Source: a virus. Taken from it: a DNA stretch of 25,671 nucleotides. Of this stretch, positions 21,847-25,671 are shown piece after piece. The stretch spans positions 1 through 25,671 of IMG/VR virus record IMGVR_UViG_3300023192_002313. The stretch is one strand, 5' to 3'. A program made the position numbers and the translations under genes. Position 1 is the stretch's first letter, and every line of letters begins with the position of its first letter. Under the pieces are notes generated by a model. The model was given only the letters and a program-made list of their open reading frames with translations. It was not told the DNA's origin and did no database searches.

Positions 21847-22796
21847 TTGAATGTTATTCCAAATGTCTCTTGTACTCTAGCCTTGATAAGTTCATGCTCA
21901 TTAGGATCTGTATACTTTATCATTATTGTTTCCTTTACGGTCTCCAGTAACACATTACTGATGATATTAGGGTCATCATCATCATAATCTTCAAGTAAAT
22001 CACGATACACATCAACAAACTGTATCAAATCTCTAGTAGATAACACGTATTCAATGTCACCCTTTACTCTTAGACCGTATGTATCCTGTGCAAGTGTTAA
22101 TAATGGATCTTTTACATCGCTCTCAGGTATGTCAGTCCAATCTATTATTCTAGTTACTTGTTTACTGGTTGGATAATCCCATATTCTACCAATGAATCTA
22201 GATTTTAGATCTTCTGTAAGGTTATTTACACCAGCATATTCTATTGGGTTTGTAGTTGCAACAATGGTTAACTTACAATTTTTATTTAAATTATAAGTTC
22301 TACCTCCAGCACTACAGCTATTTCTCTTATCCAACGGTCTGTTTAACCACTTTTGCATGTCATAATCTAACGCACCTATCTCATCAATGTACAGACACAC
22401 ATGACGAAAATGGTTTGCTACCTCGAAAACGGTTGGTAAGATACCTCTCTCAAAATATGAACCTTCCTTGTCAACTTGCAATCTTCCCTCAAGTCTAGCA
22501 TGATTTGTTCCAGAACTACAGTTTAACTCCACCAAAGCATACCCTTTATCTCTACATATGGCATGTATCAATGATGTTTTACCTATTCCTTTAGCACCAT
22601 ATATCAAATATGGCATAGTTGCCCTCTCCATAACTCTCTCTAAACGTTTTCTCTCACCAGCCAAGTCGACATAATCACCCATATCATCAATATTTTCTGA
22701 TGAATATAGATCAAAATCTATTTTGTTAACACGTCCTATTGACCCGTCACGCTCGTCAAGAATTGTATCAAGGAATTTTACGTCATTATTTATCAT
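21843..22796 (-). CDS. MoxR-family AAA+ ATPase (CobS/NorQ-like)
   Basis: 317 residues. Walker A GAKGIGKT (67-74), Walker B LYIDEIGAL (D138, E139), sensor-1 TTNP (N183) and an arginine finger in LKSRF (R200). The order and the short helical C-terminal lid fit MoxR/CbbQ/NorQ/CobS proteins, which act as hexamers together with a VWA partner; that partner is encoded downstream. First gene of the cluster, with a good ACTAGTA-type promoter 27 nt upstream. Related cobS-like genes are known from other viruses, but their role is unsettled. Confidence 0.85.
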   Translation of the reverse strand: MINNDVKFLDTILDERDGSIGRVNKIDFDLYSSENIDDMGDYVDLAGERKRLERVMERATMPYLIYGAKGIGKTSLIHAICRDKGYALVELNCSSGTNHARLEGRLQVDKEGSYFERGILPTVFEVANHFRHVCLYIDEIGALDYDMQKWLNRPLDKRNSCSAGGRTYNLNKNCKLTIVATTNPIEYAGVNNLTEDLKSRFIGRIWDYPTSKQVTRIIDWTDIPESDVKDPLLTLAQDTYGLRVKGDIEYVLSTRDLIQFVDVYRDLLEDYDDDDPNIISNVLLETVKETIMIKYTDPNEHELIKARVQETFGITFK

Positions 22797-22817
22797 TAAA
22801 TAGTAATTATTTTAATT

Positions 22818-22864
22818 GTATTTAAGTCTCACTAGTTGGATAATAACTAATAAATCTTAAATAC
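22818..22864. promoter_or_regulatory. Back-to-back ACTAGTA-type promoters
   Basis: Minus strand: ACTAGTGAGACTTAAATAC (22836-22818) for MoxR. Plus strand: ACTAATAAATCTTAAATAC (22846-22864), 25 nt before ATG 22885. The two 5' elements are only 9 bp apart, so a single factor could control both directions. Confidence 0.75.
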
Positions 22865-22884
22865 CACTAAGTACATAGAAAAGT

Positions 22885-23115
22885 ATGATTAATATTAATA
22901 ATAAACGTAATGGTATGGAAAGATTCATCAGATTGATTCAAGCAGAAGTGGTAGATGATATAAAAGAACATGTGTTTAATGGTGATGCTTCATATGAAGA
23001 CAGTAAAATGGCGTATAACCATCTCTCTACCCCAGTCGTTAACTATATAGTTGCCATGGTTTTAGATAACCTGTTACGAAAAGATCTATTGTTAATGAAG
23101 GATATACATAACTGA
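22885..23115 (+). CDS. Small helical protein (76 aa)
   Basis: Leaderless start at the correct distance from its promoter. Predicted all-helical, amphipathic (MERFIRLIQAEVVDDIKEHVF, PVVNYIVAMVLDNLLRKDLLL), no cysteine site. No family recognised. Only plus-strand operon in this section, with two tiny genes after it. Confidence 0.6.
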   Translation: MININNKRNGMERFIRLIQAEVVDDIKEHVFNGDASYEDSKMAYNHLSTPVVNYIVAMVLDNLLRKDLLLMKDIHN

Positions 23116-23117
23116 TT

Positions 23118-23195
23118 ATGGAGATGTTGATGATGACGAGTGAGAGACCTGAATGGGACTGGTTAACAAATGATGGTGATGACGAATATGATTAA
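23118..23195 (+). CDS. Possible tiny ORF (25 aa)
   Basis: Begins two bases after the previous stop and overlaps the next start. Acidic, with PEWDW, recalling the PEWD endings of the acidic proteins near 2.2 kb. Could simply be spacer between two genes. Confidence 0.25.
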   Translation: MEMLMMTSERPEWDWLTNDGDDEYD

Positions 23196-23373
23196 ATGCT
23201 CATTATGTGATCAGACATTCAACGGTAACGACTCACTATTAAAGGAAAGAAAGGCAAGACATGAGCTAGGACGACATACAAAACATATAGTTGTTTCAGA
23301 ACGAACGGGGAGTAAGTCAGCCCCAATGGGTAATTTTACTTACGGAAAGGTAAGATGGATTAAAACTGACTAA
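23188..23373 (+). CDS. C2H2-like zinc-finger protein (61 aa)
   Basis: MIKCSLCDQTFNG ... RHELGRHTKH has C4, C7 and two histidines spaced like a C2H2 finger. The basic C-terminus (GNFTYGKVRWIK) may aid DNA or RNA binding. ATG 23170 would add six residues. Last gene of the plus operon. Confidence 0.6.
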   Translation: MIKCSLCDQTFNGNDSLLKERKARHELGRHTKHIVVSERTGSKSAPMGNFTYGKVRWIKTD

Positions 23374-23444
23374 AACCGACTAAAATATATTAATATTTAT
23401 TTTATTTTTTTAAATTATGACTGATTATAGGGCTATATAAGCGT
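23361..23444. repeat. Decamer repeats and first copy of a T-tract/GGGCTATATAAGCGT module
   Basis: Three tandem decamers beginning TAAAAC(T/C)GAC (23361-23390; the third is degenerate) follow the last sense codons. Then come a T-rich tract (23395-23414), about 15 bp, and GGGCTATATAAGCGT (23430-23444). The last element read on the minus strand is a plausible CTTATATA promoter. No gene lies in the interval. The tract-spacer-box layout recurs at 25328-25379. Confidence 0.5.
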
Positions 23445-23457
23445 TACAAATCACTCT

Positions 23458-23464
23458 AAAAAAA
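23458..23464 (-). terminator. U-tract terminator of the eight-gene minus operon
   Basis: Seven T on the minus strand, 6 nt after the stop of the last gene of the operon. Confidence 0.5.
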
Positions 23465-23469
23465 TTAGA

Positions 23470-23613
23470 TCAGTCTAAGTCATTATAAGATTCGTATCTA
23501 GAAATCAATACTTCTTGATGACATTCAAAACACATTATATCCTCATTGAGATCATCAATGTTAAACTCTTCGCCACACGAATCACAATTAATAATACTCT
23601 CATCTGTCATCAT
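23470..23613 (-). CDS. Small zinc-ribbon protein (47 aa)
   Basis: CDSC near residue 10 and CFEC near residue 28, acidic between. Last gene of an operon of eight overlapping small genes that starts at 24940. Its start overlaps the previous gene by 14 nt. Function unknown. Confidence 0.6.
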   Translation of the reverse strand: MMTDESIINCDSCGEEFNIDDLNEDIMCFECHQEVLISRYESYNDLD

Positions 23614-23803
23614 GAATCTCTCCTTCTCTACCAAACAAACATTCATAACACATATCTTCTAATGGTAACTTTGAATCATATTCATATACTTTTTTATGAC
23701 AACCACCACATTCTTCATATTTACCATATTTATCAGTGCCTGTTTTGGGTGGTTCATGATACATGGATTCAAGCCATAAATCAATCAAGTAGTCTAGACT
23801 CAT
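23600..23803 (-). CDS. Small zinc-ribbon protein (67 aa)
   Basis: Start at ATG 23803 chosen for its ATGA overlap with the preceding stop; a longer frame would add 17 residues inside that gene. C32/C35 (CGGC) and C52/C55 (CYEC) form the ribbon, after an N-terminal helix. Function unknown. Confidence 0.6.
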   Translation of the reverse strand: MSLDYLIDLWLESMYHEPPKTGTDKYGKYEECGGCHKKVYEYDSKLPLEDMCYECLFGREGEIHDDR

Positions 23804-23994
23804 TTTGATTCCTTCTCCACATGTTCTACTTGGTGTTCCCAACCATCTACACATTCTCCGTCATCATAATCAAATTCAACTTTGCCTTCTTCTGCCATTT
23901 TCTCTGCCTCCTCTTCAGAGTCTGCCTTGACAAATACATCTGCTCTGTATGCCATCGTTCCAAATTCGCTGAGTTGAACTAGATACGTATTCAT
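23800..23994 (-). CDS. Small alpha-beta protein of a common phage type (64 aa)
   Basis: A strand (TYLVQLSEFG), a strand (YRADVFVKAD) and a helix (SEEEAEKMAEEG) followed by a C-terminal acidic strand and helix. The ADSEEEAE helix after a beta hairpin is a recurrent layout of short phage proteins of unknown function. Only non-zinc, strand-rich member of this operon. Confidence 0.55.
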   Translation of the reverse strand: MNTYLVQLSEFGTMAYRADVFVKADSEEEAEKMAEEGKVEFDYDDGECVDGWEHQVEHVEKESK

Positions 23995-24206
23995 GGTGCA
24001 TCCTCTTTTATAAAGATTTTACAGTTACCTCTACTTCCTACTTGTTCATCAATGTCTTCCACTTGCTCCCTCATTTCTTTATCACATCTTATGTGAATAT
24101 TTCGAGAAAGACCACCATTATTATTTACAACAAATGTTTGTAATCTTTCACCACAGAAAATACAGTAGGTAGAAACTCTTTCTCCTACATACCATGTATT
24201 ATTCAT
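23991..24206 (-). CDS. Small zinc-finger protein (71 aa)
   Basis: YCIFCG (C15, C18) and HIRC (H38, C41) form a CCHC-type site. An acidic helix (EMREQVEDIDEQV) follows. Overlaps neighbours at both ends. Function unknown. Confidence 0.6.
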   Translation of the reverse strand: MNNTWYVGERVSTYCIFCGERLQTFVVNNNGGLSRNIHIRCDKEMREQVEDIDEQVGSRGNCKIFIKEDAP

Positions 24207-24463
24207 TTCAATTTCTCCTTTTTCTTATAAGACACGTTCTTAGTTTTTGAATTCTCTAATAATATACGTTGTCTTTTTGAGGCATCATGAATTATTGAAA
24301 CACTTTGAGCATATCTACCATTTTTATCACACTTTGGACATAAAGGTTGTACAGAAAGATGTCCCGATCTAGTAACGTGAGATAATATTGTCTCAACTTT
24401 TGATTTTTTCCCACAGATATAACACCAAAGCAAATCCCCCTTTTTACAATTTTCAGGACTCAT
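24203..24463 (-). CDS. Zinc-ribbon protein with basic tail (86 aa)
   Basis: CYIC (C14, C17) and CPKC (C42, C45) give a ribbon; the Lys-rich C-terminus (SKTKNVSYKKKEKLK) suggests nucleic-acid contact. ATGA overlaps on both sides within the operon. Confidence 0.6.
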   Translation of the reverse strand: MSPENCKKGDLLWCYICGKKSKVETILSHVTRSGHLSVQPLCPKCDKNGRYAQSVSIIHDASKRQRILLENSKTKNVSYKKKEKLK

Positions 24464-24606
24464 TTCAATACAGTCTCCAACACTCTTATTTCTAATCGAA
24501 TCTCATCATAACCGTCATAATCTTCCTCTGCTCCAGATGCTTCCAAATCAGCCAGCATTGCTTTATTATCTGCAATCCATTCAAGAATAACTTTTTTGGA
24601 CATCAT
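24460..24606 (-). CDS. Small acidic helical protein (48 aa)
   Basis: Helix ILEWIADNKAMLADLEAS, a turn with DYDGYDE and a second helix IRLEIRVLETVL: a helical hairpin. ATG at 24606 or 24603. Its start overlaps the stop of the gene upstream. No family recognised. Confidence 0.55.
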   Translation of the reverse strand: MMSKKVILEWIADNKAMLADLEASGAEEDYDGYDEIRLEIRVLETVLK

Positions 24607-24752
24607 TACTGTACAGCCTCACTGTCCATTATTTTAATTAGTTTTTTATTTGGAAAATAGGTTGCACAGTCCAAACAGAAATAAACTCCCTCACGATAAG
24701 CTAATTTTGAGGCAGTACGTGTGTTATTATTGTTACATTCTGGGCAAATCAT
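24606..24752 (-). CDS. Small zinc-ribbon protein (48 aa)
   Basis: CPEC near residue 3 and CLDC near residue 26, the same short ribbon layout as several neighbours. Start overlaps the previous stop. Function unknown. Confidence 0.6.
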   Translation of the reverse strand: MICPECNNNNTRTASKLAYREGVYFCLDCATYFPNKKLIKIMDSEAVQ

Positions 24753-24940
24753 CTTAAACTCCTACGCTTCTCAACACTATCAATACATTCATCAAGTGAT
24801 CTATGTAATATATTTCTAACAGCATCAATCTTCATCCCGTTTATGTTAAGATAATATGCAGATGTTGCACATGTTCTAAAAAATACTTTTTGAGCTTCAC
24901 TCATATCTTTCTCAATCTCTTTTTGTGTAAGTCTTGCCAT
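24749..24940 (-). CDS. First gene of the small-protein operon (63 aa)
   Basis: ATG 24940 was chosen because a TATA box lies 27 nt upstream. Predicted helical with basic C-terminus (LDECIDSVEKRRSLR); an internal helix pair (MKIDAVRNILHRSLDE) might be a helix-turn-helix but lacks clear signature residues. No family recognised. Confidence 0.55.
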   Translation of the reverse strand: MARLTQKEIEKDMSEAQKVFFRTCATSAYYLNINGMKIDAVRNILHRSLDECIDSVEKRRSLR

Positions 24941-24960
24941 TGATATTATATACACATTAA

Positions 24961-24976
24961 TAGTATTTAACAGTTG
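24961..24976 (-). promoter_or_regulatory. Promoter of the eight-gene minus operon
   Basis: CAACTGTTAAATACTA on the minus strand, TATA centre near 24967, 27 nt before ATG 24940. It resembles the promoter of the RNA candidate upstream (ATCAAATGTTAAATAATAG) more than the ACTAGTA type. Confidence 0.6.
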
Positions 24977-24979
24977 ATA

Positions 24980-25107
24980 GTTTAATCCCCACTATGTATA
25001 TCACAAGAAAGCTATTCTTCAACACTACGTGGTTAAGGTAACATCTATTACCATCAGGCTTTATGCATCCCCACTTGAGCCACCAAGTGGTTAGGGTTAA
25101 CCGACCT
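24980..25107 (-). ncRNA. Second candidate structured RNA, minus strand
   Basis: A promoter-like box (25137-25129) predicts initiation near 25107, but no ORF of note follows until 24940. Stems visible: a 7-bp CCACTTG/CAAGTGG (25071-77 with 25084-90), GGTTA/TAACC (25089-93 with 25098-102) and GGTAA/TTACC (25037-41 with 25048-52). The first two share two bases and may compete. A direct imperfect repeat of about 20 bp lies at 25023-25042 and 25081-25101 (both containing GTGGTTA). It may alternatively be a structured 5' leader for the operon. Confidence 0.4.
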
Positions 25108-25125
25108 TATTACATTATATTTGTA

Positions 25126-25145
25126 CTATTATTTAACATTTGATA
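25126..25145 (-). promoter_or_regulatory. Promoter of the second RNA candidate
   Basis: ATCAAATGTTAAATAATAGT on the minus strand. An A-rich tract (minus strand of 25147-25165) lies directly upstream, as also seen before the 25307-25325 promoter. Confidence 0.45.
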
Positions 25146-25164
25146 GTATTATTTTATTTTATTT

Positions 25165-25286
25165 TTAATTAAAATGTACTAAACCTTGTATAGTCTGCAA
25201 ACGTCTTTGCTTTCTATGAAGGCTTAGATTTCAAGGGTTTGATTTTTGAAAGTCTTCTCGATGACCCAAGAAACACTAGACTTGCA
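25165..25286 (-). ncRNA. Third candidate RNA gene, minus strand
   Basis: An ACTAGTA-type promoter (25325-25307) predicts initiation near 25286, and no ORF is found in the following about 120 nt. Stems visible: TTTCAA/TTGAAA (25229-34 with 25246-51) and a 6-bp hairpin with one mismatch in GCTTTCTATGAAGGC (25209-25223); AGTCT/AGACT could close the ends. The 3' limit is uncertain (AT-rich stretch about 25147-25175). Confidence 0.4.
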
Positions 25287-25306
25287 ATTAGTTGATATAT
25301 ATAATA

Positions 25307-25325
25307 CTATTTAAGAATTACTAGT
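25307..25325 (-). promoter_or_regulatory. ACTAGTA-type promoter of the third RNA candidate
   Basis: ACTAGTAATTCTTAAATAG, identical to the plus-strand promoter at 13144-13162, here in opposite orientation with an A-rich tract upstream of it. Confidence 0.65.
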
Positions 25326-25327
25326 AG

Positions 25328-25379
25328 TTATTTTATTTTATTTTTTTTAAAATAGGTAAAAACAGGGGCATATAAGCGT
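25328..25379. repeat. Second copy of the T-tract/GGGC(T)ATATAAGCGT module
   Basis: T-rich tract (25328-25351), 14 bp, then GGGCATATAAGCGT (25366-25379), the same layout as 23395-23444. Directly after it GTGTTGGTA and ACCAGTT occur twice (from 25378 and from 25404). Confidence 0.5.
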
Positions 25380-25393
25380 GTTGGTAACCAGTT

Positions 25394-25401
25394 AAAAAAA
25401 A
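25394..25401 (-). terminator. U-tract terminator, minus strand
   Basis: Eight T on the minus strand downstream of the stop at 25459, fitting the end of the zinc-ribbon gene that enters from the right. Confidence 0.45.
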
Positions 25402-25458
25402 GAGTGTTGGTATGCTAATGAACCAGTTCACATACAGGGAATTTATGACTCATTTCAG

Positions 25459-25533
25459 TCAAAACATGTCCCTCATACATTTCTTGCATATGTTAACATC
25501 CGTTGTCTTATACACAAAGATCTTTCCACATTG
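25459..25533 (-). CDS. C-terminal end of a zinc-ribbon gene (5' part missing)
   Basis: The minus strand reads QCGKIFVYKTT then DVNICKKCMRDMF and a TGA at 25461-25459. The second knuckle CKKC is complete, but upstream of 25533 the same frame meets stop codons. The missing first half is found in the opposite orientation at 25536-25671. The U-tract at 25401-25394 supports this as the true 3' end of a gene. Confidence 0.5.
   Translation of the reverse strand, partial: QCGKIFVYKTTDVNICKKCMRDMF
25500..25533 (+). repeat. Left arm of a 34-bp perfect inverted repeat
   Basis: Exact reverse complement of the last 34 bases of the window (25638-25671), with a 104-bp segment between. The right arm runs to the last base, so the repeat may continue beyond. 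Confidence 0.95.
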
Positions 25534-25535
25534 AA

Positions 25536-25671
25536 AAACACTATAGGGAAAAAGATGAGAATGGCAAGTTAGTTAATAATGTATTTGACGACTTGGAAAA
25601 ACTCAACACAGACGACAAGGGAAACTGTAAATGCATACAATGTGGAAAGATCTTTGTGTATAAGACAACGG
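25536..25671 (+). CDS. Inverted N-terminal part of the same zinc-ribbon gene (3' partial)
   Basis: Open frame reading ENGKLVNNVFDDLEKL, NTDDKGNCKCIQCGK and IFVYKTT up to the window end. No ATG start is available: upstream it runs back into the left repeat arm and a stop at 25494. The CKCIQC knuckle together with the CKKC encoded on the minus strand at 25459-25533 would make one full ribbon, so the two pieces look like halves of one gene split by an inversion or a chimeric join. Confidence 0.5.
25638..25671 (-). repeat. Right arm of the 34-bp inverted repeat
   Basis: Pairs base for base with 25500-25533 and ends exactly at the window boundary. Confidence 0.95.

Noticed and set aside
23515-23808. 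Plus-strand 97-codon frame opposite two zinc-ribbon genes
   Set aside because: His-, Ile- and Tyr-rich antisense composition; the minus strand carries overlapping CxxC frames with operon organisation.
24980-25107. tRNA or split tRNA
   Set aside because: No T-arm GGTTCRA pattern, no D-arm consensus and no acceptor pairing could be found on either strand.

Overview
The window is AT-rich (roughly one third G+C by eye) and reads as part of a head-tailed (Caudoviricetes-type) archaeal virus genome. The viral hallmark is a complete large terminase. The archaeal hallmarks are an MCM helicase, a RadA recombinase, TATA-box promoters of the type CTTAAATA or CTTATATA about 25-28 nt before start codons (mostly leaderless transcripts), and U-tract terminators. 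The set recalls viruses of ammonia-oxidising Nitrososphaeria, but the host cannot be fixed from sequence alone. Portal, major capsid and tail-tube genes are not here, so the window is only part of the genome.

Layout. From 1 to 9.2 kb everything is on the plus strand: the end of a 20-residue-repeat fibre-like protein, a BppU-N-like protein, a Cas4-like nuclease, a run of tiny zinc-ribbon and acidic proteins, a TIM-barrel protein resembling viral tRNA-guanine transglycosylase/DpdA relatives, a TerS candidate and TerL, then two long low-complexity proteins that share a duplicated block, and an RNase H-like protein. From 9.2 to 10.8 kb lie a minus-strand ribbon-helix-helix candidate, a secreted metzincin protease and a minus-strand phage-type adenine methyltransferase. 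From 10.8 to 18 kb is the replication block on the plus strand: zinc proteins, a metallophosphoesterase, a winged-helix protein, a structured non-coding RNA candidate, an iteron-like repeat cluster that may be an origin, a ribbon-helix-helix candidate, MCM, RadA and two resolvase-like nucleases. From 18 to 25 kb most genes are on the minus strand: a two-TM membrane protein, a MoxR AAA+ ATPase with a zincin-VWA partner, and an eight-gene operon of very small, mostly zinc-binding proteins. The last 0.7 kb holds two further candidate RNA genes and ends in a 34-bp inverted repeat inside a zinc-ribbon gene.

How it fits together. MCM, RadA, the nucleases, the methyltransferase and the iteron cluster form a virus-encoded replication and recombination module that would rely on host polymerase. 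The replication and right-hand blocks use a distinctive promoter, close to ACTAGTAACTCTTAAATAC, on both strands, whereas the packaging/structural block has only plain TATA boxes. This suggests a regulon under a common (possibly early) control. The MoxR plus zincin-VWA pair, surrounded by many one-domain zinc proteins, looks like a dedicated ATP-driven remodelling or metal-related system of unknown purpose.
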